Source of the DNA: Thermopolyspora flexuosa | Lineage (GTDB): Bacteria; Actinomycetota; Actinomycetes; Streptosporangiales; Streptosporangiaceae | DNA: 64,000 nucleotides | Direction of reading: 5' to 3' | Assembly (NCBI RefSeq): GCF_006716785.1 | Contig: NZ_VFPQ01000001.1 | Location: 1,984,001 to 2,048,000, forward strand | In this document: in pieces, positions 17,455 through 25,412 of the stretch | Layout: the number at the start of each line of letters is the position of its first letter | Position numbering within the stretch: position 1 is the stretch's first letter | The notes under the pieces: generated by a model | Database searches by the model: none | Seen by the model: only the letters and a program-made list of their open reading frames with translations | Told to the model about the DNA's origin: nothing | Translations under genes and position numbers: made by a program

Positions 17455-17495
17455 CCGGTTCCCCGCCCGCAGCGGCCGTCCGCGCGGGGAGCCGG
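17455..17495 (+). terminator. Stem-loop between sfnG and the DszC-like gene (attenuator or partial terminator)
   Basis: CCGGTTCCCCGC (17455-17466) pairs with GCGGGGAGCCGG (17484-17495), one G-U pair, across a 17-nt loop directly after the sfnG stop. A second GC-rich dyad follows. It may reduce read-through and set the level of downstream genes. Confidence 0.45.
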
Positions 17496-17599
17496 TGCGG
17501 TCCGGGGTCCGGCCCCGGCTCCCCGCCCGACGCCGTCCCGCGCCGTGTCGTGATCGCACGTCCATGACCGGTTCATCGCCGTCCTAAGGAGGGACCAGC

Positions 17600-18805
17600 A
17601 TGTCCGTCGTCACCGACCAGTCCACCAACGCCGCGCGCTTCGCCGCGGCCCTGGACCGCGCCGACCGGGTCGCCGCCGAGCTGCGCCGTACCGCCGCCGA
17701 GCGCGACCGCGCCAACAAGCCCCCGCGCGCCGAGATCGAACTGCTCCGCGAGAACGACCTGCTGCAGGTGCAGGAGCCCGTCGAGTACGGCGGGGACGGC
17801 CTGAACTACGCGCAGGCCTCCCAGATCACCCGCCGCATCGCCCGCGGGGACACCTCGATCGCGCACCTGCTCGGCTACCACTACGCGCAGACCCGGATCG
17901 CCCACCTGTTCGGCACCCCCGAGCAGGCCGACGAGCTGTCCCGGCGCAACGCCGAGCAGAAGCTGTTCTGGGGCGGGGTGCAGAACCCGCGCGGCGGCTC
18001 CAGCCTCGTGCTCACCCGCGACGGCGACGGGTTCCGGCTCAACGGCCGCCGCTCGTTCGCCTCCGGGGCGAGCCTCGGCGACTACCTCTCGGTGACCGCC
18101 AGCTACGAGGGCGAGCTGGTCTTCATCTCCCTGCCCGGGGGCCGCGAGGGCTTCAAGCCGCTCGGCGACTGGGACAACATCGGCCAGCGCCTGACCGACT
18201 CCGGCGGCGTGGAGTTCCACGACACCCGGGTGGAACGTTCCGAGATCCTCGGCCCCGACCCGATCACCGGCCGCACGTTAACCCCCTACCAGACCCTGGT
18301 CACCCCGCACTGGCAGCTCGCCTTCGTCAACTTCTACATCGGCACGGCCGAGGGCGCGCTGGAGGAGGCGCTGGACTGGACCCGCCGGTACGCGGCGCCG
18401 TGGGAGACCTCGGGCGTCGAGCGCGCCACCGACGACCCGTACATCCTGCAGACCGTCGGCGAGCTGCAGAGCGAGATCCGGGCCGCGGCGCTGCTCGCCG
18501 ACCGCGCCGGCGAGGCGCTGCAGGCCGCGCTCGACACCGGCCCGTCGCTCACCGCCGAGCAGCGCGCCGAGGCCGCGATCGCCGTCTACGAGGCCAAATA
18601 CCTGACCACCAAGGTCTCGCTGGCGGCCGCGTCCCGGCTGTTCGAGATCCAGGGCGCCCGGGCGACCACCACCGCGTACGGCTTCGACCGGCACTGGCGC
18701 AACCTGCGTACCCACACCCTCCACGACCCCGTCGCCTACAAGGCCCGCGAGGTCGGGGACTGGACGCTCAACCGGCGCGCCCCGCAGTTCTCCCTGTACC
18801 GCTGA
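17600..18805 (+). CDS. Acyl-CoA dehydrogenase-fold flavin monooxygenase, DszC/SfnB-like
   Basis: A 401-residue member of the acyl-CoA dehydrogenase superfamily, in the branch that includes dibenzothiophene monooxygenase (DszC) and SfnB rather than true acyl-CoA dehydrogenases. Visible features are RRIARGDTSIAHLLGYHY near residue 80-100, GGVQNPRGG, the flavin-contacting DNIGQRLTDSGGVEFHD, and the C-terminal RHWRNLRTHTLHDPVAYK with the conserved His-x-Asp-Pro. An N-terminal domain, a mid beta-domain and a C-terminal four-helix bundle are all present, and length is normal. The ATG at 17600 has an excellent TAAGGAGG. With SfnG, SfnB and SsuD as neighbours it likely oxidises an organosulfur compound using FMNH2. 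The exact substrate is not predictable. Confidence 0.85.
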   Translation: MSVVTDQSTNAARFAAALDRADRVAAELRRTAAERDRANKPPRAEIELLRENDLLQVQEPVEYGGDGLNYAQASQITRRIARGDTSIAHLLGYHYAQTRIAHLFGTPEQADELSRRNAEQKLFWGGVQNPRGGSSLVLTRDGDGFRLNGRRSFASGASLGDYLSVTASYEGELVFISLPGGREGFKPLGDWDNIGQRLTDSGGVEFHDTRVERSEILGPDPITGRTLTPYQTLVTPHWQLAFVNFYIGTAEGALEEALDWTRRYAAPWETSGVERATDDPYILQTVGELQSEIRAAALLADRAGEALQAALDTGPSLTAEQRAEAAIAVYEAKYLTTKVSLAAASRLFEIQGARATTTAYGFDRHWRNLRTHTLHDPVAYKAREVGDWTLNRRAPQFSLYR

Positions 18806-18877
18806 CCCGCACGCCGGTCCCCACGGCCCGATCCGCCGCGGGGACCGGCTCCGGCCCGCACCCACCGAGGAGGACCC

Positions 18878-18949
18878 ATGACCACGCTGACCGGCCGTCG
18901 CCGGGTCACCACGCCAGCCGGGCGGGAGCGATGGCGACGGCACACCTGA
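18878..18949 (+). CDS. Short upstream ORF overlapping sfnB start (leader peptide or frameshifted sfnB N-terminus)
   Basis: ATG at 18878 has the best ribosome binding site of the area (GAGGAGGACCC) and encodes only 23 residues (MTTLTGRRRVTTPAGRERW followed by RRHT) before TGA. It ends 19 bases inside sfnB, in another frame. Two readings are possible: a translationally coupled leader peptide, or the original N-terminus of SfnB separated by a single indel. It lacks the Cys-rich end of known sulfur-responsive leaders, so I hold both open. Confidence 0.4.
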   Translation: MTTLTGRRRVTTPAGRERWRRHT

Positions 18950-20136
18950 TCCGCTCGGAGGACGAGGCCATCGAGACGGCCCGCGCGCTGGCGGCCTCCT
19001 TCGCCCGGCAGGCCGACGCCCGCGACCGCGACCGGCGGCTGCCCGCCGCGGAGGTCGCGGAGCTGTCGGAGTCCGGGCTGCTCGGCATCACCGTCCCGGC
19101 CCGGTACGGCGGGGCCGAGGTGAGCGTGGCGACGCTCGCCGAGGTGTTCCGGCTGCTCGCGGCGGCCGACGCCAGCCTCGCCCAGATCCCGCACAGCCAC
19201 TTCGTCTTTCTCGAGGCGCTGCGCCTGCAGGGCACCGAGGAGCAGCGCAAGCACTACTTCGCCGAGGCGCTCGCCGGGGCCCGCTTCGCCAACGCGCAGG
19301 CCGAGCGGGCCGGCCGTACCGCCGCCGAGGACGCCACGACGCTGCGCCGCCGCCCGGGCGGTGGGTACGTGCTCGACGGCGAGAAGTTCTACAGCACCGG
19401 CTCGCTGTTCGCGGACTGGCTGGTCGTGCGCGCCGTACTCGCCGACGCGCCGCCGGTGGCCGGGGCCGCCCCCAAGGCGCTCGCCTACCTCCGCCGGGAC
19501 ACCCCGGGCGTCACCGTCGAGGACGACTGGGACGGCATCGGCCAGCGCACCACGGCCAGCGGCACGGTCCGGCTGTCCGGCGTGCACGTCGACGAGGACC
19601 AGGTCGTGCCGTACACCCCGATCTTCGCCCGGCCGACGACCTTCGGCGCGCGGGCCCAGGTGCTGCACGCGGCCCTCGACGTCGGCATCGCCCGGGGAGC
19701 GCTCGACGCCGCGGTCGCGGCGGTGGCCCGGGCCCGGCCCTGGTTCGAGAGCGGCGCGGCCACCGCGGCCGAGGACCCCCTGGTCGTGCAGCAGGCCGGG
19801 GAGCTGGAGATCACGGTCCGGGGCGCCGAGGCGCTGGTCCGCGAGGCCGCGGCGGCGATCGACGCGGCCGAACGCGACCTCACCGAGGACACGGCGGCAC
19901 GCGCCTCCATCGCCACCGCCGCGGCGAAGGTGGCCGCCGCCCGGGCCGCGCTGGAGGCCTCGGCCGGGCTGTTCGAACTCGGCGGCACCCGCTCGGCGGC
20001 CGCCTCGCTCAACCTGTCCCGGTACTGGCGCGACGCGCGCACCCACACCCTGCACGACCCGGCCCGGTGGAAGGTCCAGCACATCGGGCGCTGGCTGCTG
20101 TCGGGCACCCGCCCGCCGCGCCACGGACAACTGTGA
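18931..20136 (+). CDS. sfnB: SfnB-type sulfur acquisition oxidoreductase (acyl-CoA dehydrogenase fold)
   Basis: A 401-residue flavoprotein of the SfnB family (acyl-CoA dehydrogenase fold), repeatedly found with sfnG and ssu genes and required for growth on sulfones or related compounds. Features are AHLIRSEDEAIETARALAAS at the start, LPAAEVAELSESGLLGITVP, DASLAQIPHSHF, GEKFYSTGSLFADWLVV, DDWDGIGQRTTASGTVRL and the C-terminal RYWRDARTHTLHDPARWK. ATG 18931 has a weak, close GGGAG, while a much stronger site serves the overlapping 23-codon ORF just upstream, so translation may be coupled or the true N-terminus may be broken by a frameshift. It is 17 bp upstream of ssuD. The fold is certain, and the substrate is inferred from context. 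Confidence 0.85.
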   Translation: MATAHLIRSEDEAIETARALAASFARQADARDRDRRLPAAEVAELSESGLLGITVPARYGGAEVSVATLAEVFRLLAAADASLAQIPHSHFVFLEALRLQGTEEQRKHYFAEALAGARFANAQAERAGRTAAEDATTLRRRPGGGYVLDGEKFYSTGSLFADWLVVRAVLADAPPVAGAAPKALAYLRRDTPGVTVEDDWDGIGQRTTASGTVRLSGVHVDEDQVVPYTPIFARPTTFGARAQVLHAALDVGIARGALDAAVAAVARARPWFESGAATAAEDPLVVQQAGELEITVRGAEALVREAAAAIDAAERDLTEDTAARASIATAAAKVAAARAALEASAGLFELGGTRSAAASLNLSRYWRDARTHTLHDPARWKVQHIGRWLLSGTRPPRHGQL

Positions 20137-20152
20137 CGGAGGATCACCCCCA

Positions 20153-21328
20153 ATGACCTTGGCGTTCCACTGGTTCCTGCCCACCTACGGCGACTCCCGG
20201 TTCATCGTGGGCGGCGGCCACGGGCAGCGCGCCGGCGTCGCGGCCGGCGACCGTCGCCCCTCGATCGGCTACCTGTCCTCGATCGTCCGGGCCGCCGAGG
20301 AGTTCGGCTTCACCGGTGCGCTCATCCCCACCGGCGCGTGGTGCGAGGACGCCTGGCTCACCGCGGCGATGCTCGCCCGCGAGTCCGAGCGGCTGGCTTT
20401 CCTGGTGGCGTTCCGCCCCGGCCTGCTCAGCCCCACGCTCGCCGCGCAGATGGCCGCCACGTTCTCCCTGCACGCGCCCGGGCGGCTGCTGCTCAACGTG
20501 GTCACCGGCGGCGAGTCCCACGAGCAGCGCGCCTACGGCGACCACCTGGCCAAGGACGAGCGGTACGCGCGGTGCGCCGAGTTCCTGGCGATCGTGCGGC
20601 GGCTGTGGGCCGGGGAGACGGTCACCGCCCGGGGCGCCCACCTGCACGTCGAGGAGGCACGGCTGCCGCGGCTCCCCGCGCCGGCCCCGCCGCTGTACTT
20701 CGGCGGCTCGTCCGCCGCGGCCGGCCCGGTCGCCGCCGAACACGCCGACGTCTACCTCACCTGGGGCGAGCCGCCCGAGGCGGTGGCCCGCAAGATCGAG
20801 TGGATCAGCGGGCTCGCCGCGGCCCACGGCCGCAAGCTCCGTTTCGGCATCCGGCTGCACGTCATCACCCGGGACACCGCCGAGGACGCCTGGCGGCAGG
20901 CCGGGCGGCTCCTCGACGCGCTCGACGAGGAGACCGTCGCCGCCGCCCAGGCCGGGCTGGCCCGCAGCGAGTCCGTCGGCCAGCAACGCATGCGGGAGCT
21001 GCACGAACGGCACCGCGCCGACGGCAGCTGGCGCGATCCACGCGCCCTGGAGGTGGCCCCGAACCTGTGGGCCGGCGTGGGGCTGGTCCGCGGCGGCGCG
21101 GGGACCGCGCTCGTCGGCAGCCACGCCGAGGTCGCCGAGCGCATCGCCGAGTACGCGAGCCTCGGCATCGACGAGTTCATCCTCTCCGGCTACCCGCACC
21201 TGGAAGAGCTGTTCTGGTTCGGCGAGGGCGTGCTGCCGCACCTGGTCCGCCGCGGCCTCTTCCCCGACCTCGGCGCCGGCGGCGGCAGCGGCCACATCCC
21301 CTTCCTCCCGGACGGAGGGTCGGCATGA
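20153..21328 (+). CDS. ssuD: FMNH2-dependent alkanesulfonate monooxygenase
   Basis: A 391-residue luciferase-like monooxygenase that cleaves C1 and longer alkanesulfonates to an aldehyde and sulfite. Its product joins cysteine synthesis. The family pattern is clear: LAFHWFLPTYGDSR at the N-terminus, EEFGFTGALIPTGAWCEDAW, FLVAFRPGLLSPTLAAQMAA, LLLNVVTGGESHEQRAYGD, YFGGSSAAAGPVAAEHADVYLTWGE, and IDEFILSGYPHLEELFWFGE at the C-terminus. The ATG at 20153 follows GGAGG. The stop overlaps the flavin reductase start by 4 nt, fitting the two-component SsuD/SsuE scheme in which the reductase hands over FMNH2. No ssuABC transporter lies in the window. Confidence 0.92.
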   Translation: MTLAFHWFLPTYGDSRFIVGGGHGQRAGVAAGDRRPSIGYLSSIVRAAEEFGFTGALIPTGAWCEDAWLTAAMLARESERLAFLVAFRPGLLSPTLAAQMAATFSLHAPGRLLLNVVTGGESHEQRAYGDHLAKDERYARCAEFLAIVRRLWAGETVTARGAHLHVEEARLPRLPAPAPPLYFGGSSAAAGPVAAEHADVYLTWGEPPEAVARKIEWISGLAAAHGRKLRFGIRLHVITRDTAEDAWRQAGRLLDALDEETVAAAQAGLARSESVGQQRMRELHERHRADGSWRDPRALEVAPNLWAGVGLVRGGAGTALVGSHAEVAERIAEYASLGIDEFILSGYPHLEELFWFGEGVLPHLVRRGLFPDLGAGGGSGHIPFLPDGGSA

Positions 21329-21798
21329 CCACGGTGGAACTCGAACTGCGCCGCGTCTACGGCGCCTACCCGCAGGGGGTCACGGCGGTGGCGGGCCTGG
21401 TCGGAGGCCGCCCGGTCGGCATCGCCGCGAGCTCGTTCGTCCCGGTCTCCCTGAACCCGCCCCTGGTGTCGGTGTGCGTGGCGCACACCTCCTCGACCTG
21501 GCCGCTGCTGCGCGACCTGCCCCGGATCGGGATCAGCGTGCTGGGCGCGCACCAGGAGCGCATCGGCCGGCAACTGGGGTCCCGTACCGGCGACCGGTTC
21601 AGCGGCGTCGCCTGGCGCTCGACCGCCGACGGCTGCGTGTTCATCGAGGGCGCGGCCGCCTGGTTCGACTGCGCCATCGAACAGCAGATCCCCTCCGGCG
21701 ACCACGACATCGTCGTCTTCCGCGTCCACGACCTGGACGCCCGCGCCGACGTCACCCCGCTCGTCTTCCACGCCAGCCGCTTCCGCCGGCTGGCCTGA
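21325..21798 (+). CDS. Flavin reductase partner of the sulfur monooxygenases
   Basis: A 157-residue flavin reductase of the HpaC/DszD-like (Flavin_Reduct, FMN-binding split barrel) family, which makes free FMNH2 from NAD(P)H for two-component monooxygenases. Features are RRVYGAYPQGVTAVAG at the N-terminus, GIAASSFVPVSLNPPLVSVCV (the typical flavin-binding stretch), WPLLRDLPRIGISVLGAHQ, and DHDIVVFRVHDLDA near the C-terminus. ATG overlaps the ssuD stop (ATGA), so the two are translationally coupled. It probably also serves SfnG, SfnB and the DszC-like enzyme. It is a different family from the NADPH-dependent SsuE flavodoxin-like reductases. Confidence 0.88.
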   Translation: MTTVELELRRVYGAYPQGVTAVAGLVGGRPVGIAASSFVPVSLNPPLVSVCVAHTSSTWPLLRDLPRIGISVLGAHQERIGRQLGSRTGDRFSGVAWRSTADGCVFIEGAAAWFDCAIEQQIPSGDHDIVVFRVHDLDARADVTPLVFHASRFRRLA

Positions 21799-22502
21799 CC
21801 CGGCCATGCCGGCCACTCGCCGGGAGCGGGACGTGATCTCGGCGCCTCAGAAGAGAATGTCCGGTTCATCCGAGGAACGGCCGGCCAGCGTGGTGGACAC
21901 TGCGCCGCACTCGCCGGTGCCAAGGACCGCATCCGCCAGGTGGTCGGGCCGTTCCTCGACCAGCCGACCGGCGTCACGGGCTCGCCTCGCCGGGCGGCGG
22001 CCTGGTGCTCTCCCAGCCGTGGACCGAGGTTACGCGCCCGCTCGGCGTATCGGTCTCGAGCCGCCGGCCGAAGAGCCACGGTTCGGGGCACATACGGCCG
22101 CCTTTTCCGCTCGGCAGCCAGTGGCGACCGGACAACGGCTCGCGCGTCTTGGGGTGGCGAATGCCTTTCCGCGCTCGCGGCAGAGGCCGGCGATGACGTG
22201 ACGCATCGGCCAGGGCGCGGTGTGCGGTTCGGCACGGATCGGACCGGCCGGCGAATGCTGTCCCAGGACGTGCCTTGGACGATCGAGGCAACGCCGGGTC
22301 CGCACCCGTCCCACCTGCCGTGTTCGCGGGCCGAGGCTCGGCGAGGCGGCTGAGCCACGCCCTCCGCTCGCGGTCCTTGTAAGGGCGTTTTGCTCCCGCT
22401 GGTCGACGGCCTGCCGGTTGCGTTGTACGCCTGGAACACGTCACGGCGGGCGGTCGATGCGTGGCCGTACGGTCCGGGACACACGCAGCGTGAACACCGG
22501 AA
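21799..22502. other. Gene-poor region after the sulfur operon
   Basis: About 700 bases with no gene I can support on either strand. The open frames here have poor codon pattern, no ribosome binding sites and no family resemblance. It may be decayed sequence. Confidence 0.45.
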
Positions 22503-22946
22503 TCAGTCGACGAACCAGGCCTCAAGAACGCGGGTCCTACCGTCGTGGTAGTCGTTCACCTGCAGCTCGATACGGCGGCCGTCGACCTCCTTGCCGAGGC
22601 TCATGACGCAGGTATCGGTGCAGGGAGGCTTCCCATTCGGCACATCGACCCATCCCGCGGCATGGAATCTGTCCACGATATCCCGGGGCGGAGTATCAGG
22701 ATCGAGGTTGTAGGCCGCGTAAGCTCCCCCCTCGGGATTCGAGTCGCAGTCGCTGCCCTCGTAAAACGTGGACCGCTCCTTCGCTGTCAGTAAGGGACCT
22801 ATTATCTCGTCCAGCCGAGCGCTTTCCTTCCGATCCTTCACGATGCACTCGCGGAAGGCGCGGTGGAGTCCCTCCTCGTCATGACCGGCACAGCCACATA
22901 AGAGCACTGTCACGCAGCCGAGCAGCAGCGCCAGGCACTTGCCCAT
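22503..22946 (-). CDS. Small lipoprotein, unknown function
   Basis: A predicted lipoprotein of 147 residues. ATG at 22946 has GGGAG eight bases upstream and opens with MGKCLALLLGCVTVLLCGCAG, a short n-region, hydrophobic core and lipobox-like LCGC. The mature part contains four further cysteines (FRECIVK, GSDCDSN, PPCTDTCVMS), likely disulfide-bonded outside the cell, and ends EVDGRRIELQVNDYHDGRTR. I do not recognise the family. Its codon use is less GC-biased than the surroundings, consistent with an accessory gene. No operon partner is evident. Confidence 0.65.
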   Translation of the reverse strand: MGKCLALLLGCVTVLLCGCAGHDEEGLHRAFRECIVKDRKESARLDEIIGPLLTAKERSTFYEGSDCDSNPEGGAYAAYNLDPDTPPRDIVDRFHAAGWVDVPNGKPPCTDTCVMSLGKEVDGRRIELQVNDYHDGRTRVLEAWFVD

Positions 22947-23685
22947 CGGATACGCTCCCACCAGGTCGTCTCGTTCCGTCTGATCGGCAATGCCAAGGTT
23001 GCAGAACCTTATCGTGTGTCGTCGCCGGGCGATCGTATCGCTGGGGCTGCCTGTCCTTTGGGCGGGCGGTCGTGGGTGGTGATCCGGACCGAGTATCGAC
23101 GCCAGGGAAACCGATGTCGGCGAGTGTCTCGTGGACATCTCCTCTGGCGTCAGGCAGGTGATCCGCGAGAGTCACTTTCCATCACAATGCCAACGGCGCA
23201 GGCTTATCGATTGATCTACGACGTAAAGGCGGTCGCAGGTCATCCACGCTCATTCACGCCCTTGTCTTGCCGGAGTCCGCCGGAACTTAGAGTAAGCCAG
23301 GCACGCACTCACCGCACCGTAAAGGCCGTGAAGGTGAACAACGCTCGCTTATGCAAGCGGCTGCGTCCGAGGGCGAGAAAGTCACGCTGATGCCGACCCT
23401 GTTAGTGGGCCTTGGTGACGATGACCTGAGGGATGTTCAGCCGATCAAGATCGGCGACACCCGCCGAAACCTGTCGGCCGGGAGCGGATCGCCCGCTGTT
23501 CGGTGTTGCGCGATGGCGATTCACTCTTGTCGGCATCGTCGCCTGTGTTATCACCCATGTCGGGCGGCTTTGGCGAGGCCATCTCTGTCAGGGAATGTCC
23601 GAGCGTTGGCGAACGGATGCGGTCGCGCCGTTTCGGCCGTCGCGGGATTCGCCTGACCTGTGAAGACCGGGAAGCGAGGGGATGC
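22947..23685. other. Gene-poor region, lower GC
   Basis: About 740 bases without a supported gene. On the reverse strand a frame ends near 23413 with DLDRLNIPQVIVTKAH, which might be the tail of a lost gene, but nothing upstream supports it. The forward frames are not convincing. Confidence 0.4.
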
Positions 23686-24114
23686 GTGGCTTCCGCAGAG
23701 GTATGGGGTGCCTCTCAGGAAAGAGATGAGAATCGGGGCTCACGACCGCTGCCCCTGCGCCTGGTCGCCGCCCTGACCATCTGGGTGCAGATATGTCTGT
23801 CAGGTGTCCCGGTGTTCTTGGTGCTGTACGAACCGCTGAAGGGATCACCTTTGATCCGGTACCTGCCCTATGCGGTCACGTTCACCCCGATGCTGGTTCT
23901 GGCCGTCGTCGCCCGATGGGTCGGTTACCGGAGCCGGGACGCGCTCCTGTGGCTTCTCCCCGGGTACGACGTCGCGTGGGCCTTCAAGATCTCATGGCGG
24001 CTCGCCAACCTCCCGTACCGGGACTGGCCTGAGTGGGATGCCACGGAGCCTCCGGAGATGAGGTGGTCCCGGGTGGTTTCACGGCCTCCTTGGCGGTGGT
24101 GGGGCCGGTCCTGA
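23686..24114 (+). CDS. Small membrane protein, unknown function
   Basis: A 142-residue protein with two predicted membrane helices (LVAALTIWVQICLSGVPVFL and YLPYAVTFTPMLVLAVVA), then a polar tail rich in Trp and Arg (WRLANLPYRDWPEW). GTG at 23686 is preceded by GAGGGG. Upstream starts would add a sequence without membrane or family character. I do not recognise the family. It stands alone with gene-poor sequence upstream and is convergent with a secreted protein gene downstream. Confidence 0.5.
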   Translation: MASAEVWGASQERDENRGSRPLPLRLVAALTIWVQICLSGVPVFLVLYEPLKGSPLIRYLPYAVTFTPMLVLAVVARWVGYRSRDALLWLLPGYDVAWAFKISWRLANLPYRDWPEWDATEPPEMRWSRVVSRPPWRWWGRS

Positions 24115-24284
24115 GCCGCCGGACCGAGGCCGTCGCAAGTCCGGCGGCCCAGGACCTTGAGGGCGGCCGCGTCATTGCGGCCTGGTGGAGGGGGCGGGCG
24201 GTACGGCCGGGCGTCGTGGGCGCGTCTCCGGCGGGGGACCGGCGGCGGAGGGGGCGACGCCCGGCCGCGGCGGTGGCGGCGGGG

Positions 24285-25034
24285 TTATCGACGGGCGATC
24301 TCCCACACGTGATCGAGGCTGCGCCACAGCGGGTTGTAGTCGATCCGGACGCGCACCGGCTTGCCGGTCGGCAGCGCCCGGTTGAAGTGGACCCTGGTGC
24401 AGGGCTTGGTGCCGAGCCCGGCGGGGGAGGCGTTCACCTGGTTGGCCAGCCACCGGTCACCGCAGCGTCGCGTCACCCGGCTGAAGCCGAGGTGCGGCGA
24501 GTAGCCGAGCTTGTAGGTCCTGCCGGGCGTGCGGAACCAGACCGTGTTGTCGTTGAGGCGCGTGAGGGTGCCGTACTCGAGCCTCCGCTCGGTGCCGGCG
24601 GCGAGGAACTCCTGCACGAGCAGCCTGCCCCGGCCGACCGTGATCCGGACCGGCACGGGACCCTGGTCCAGCATGAAGGCGAGGTGGCGGTCCTTGCAGC
24701 GGGTGCGCCCCAGCCCGTTCCGGTCGAGGAAGGCGACGCCTTCGTTCTCCTTCAGGTCGCACCGGGCGGTGACGCGGCGGTAGTCGGCGCCCGTGTAGCG
24801 GAACCGCAGCTCCCGGGCCCCGTCGAGGCGATGGAGCCGGAACACCGTGCGGCCCGGCAGCCGGACGGGCTCGGCCCTGAGCGGCGTGATCCGCAGGGTG
24901 CGCGGGCCGTCCGCCCAGGCGATGCCGTACACCACCTTGGCGGACCTGTCCGGCGGGGCCGCGGCGATGGCGGGTGTGGCGATGGACGCGGCCCCGGCGA
25001 GTACGGCCAGCCCGGCGACGATGGAACGTGCCAT
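24285..25034 (-). CDS. Secreted protein, unknown function
   Basis: A 249-residue protein with a classical Sec signal peptide (MARSIVAGLAVLAGAASIAT then PAIAAAPPDR, cleavage expected after AIA). The mature part is beta-rich with regular segments such as FRLHRLDGARELRFRYTGAD, LDQGPVPVRITVGRGRLLV and GKPVRVRIDYNPL. Four cysteines (ARCDLKE, TRCKDRH, RRCGDRW, KPCTRVH) sit at similar spacings in the two halves, suggesting an internal duplication with one disulfide per half. I recognise no enzyme motif. Transcribed away from the gntP region, it has its own AT-richer upstream sequence. Confidence 0.7.
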   Translation of the reverse strand: MARSIVAGLAVLAGAASIATPAIAAAPPDRSAKVVYGIAWADGPRTLRITPLRAEPVRLPGRTVFRLHRLDGARELRFRYTGADYRRVTARCDLKENEGVAFLDRNGLGRTRCKDRHLAFMLDQGPVPVRITVGRGRLLVQEFLAAGTERRLEYGTLTRLNDNTVWFRTPGRTYKLGYSPHLGFSRVTRRCGDRWLANQVNASPAGLGTKPCTRVHFNRALPTGKPVRVRIDYNPLWRSLDHVWEIARR

Positions 25035-25340
25035 AACGAATGACCCCCGTTGTGGTCGTGTGCTGTCTCGGTGGGCCCCGTCCGGCGAGGCCCGATACCA
25101 CGATCGGTGTCTTGGTAGACGCGCACTGTAATCCCGGTAACAGTTCGCTGTAATCGAGCGGTCGCGCTGCGGGGTCAACGTGGACTCGTGCACCCGGCGA
25201 CCGGTGATCGCGGCTTCGCCCTGCGAGAACGTTGCGGACCGGGAGGCCCGCTGCGGAAGCGCGTGGAGGACGGGGTCGCGCGCGCGGTGGAACACGGGTT
25301 GCGCGAAGAGGCAAGAGGGTTTCCGTTCTCCGACCACTTG

Positions 25341-25357
25341 TATTGGTATCACCATTG
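25341..25357 (+). promoter_or_regulatory. GntR-type operator upstream of gntP
   Basis: TATTGGT-ATC-ACCATTG, 55 bases before the gntP start. It matches the near-perfect palindrome ahead of gntK (27662-27678) in 15 of 17 positions, so both are probable sites for the FCD-type repressor encoded at 26848-27588. Confidence 0.75.
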
Positions 25358-25412
25358 CGCCAGAGTGGCGTTCACACGTTTCCGTACTACGTTCCACTGC
25401 AAGGAGTCCGGC

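Noticed and set aside
21366-22484. 372-codon reverse frame after the flavin reductase gene
   Set aside because: Its first third is antisense to the flavin reductase and the rest shows no family or codon evidence.
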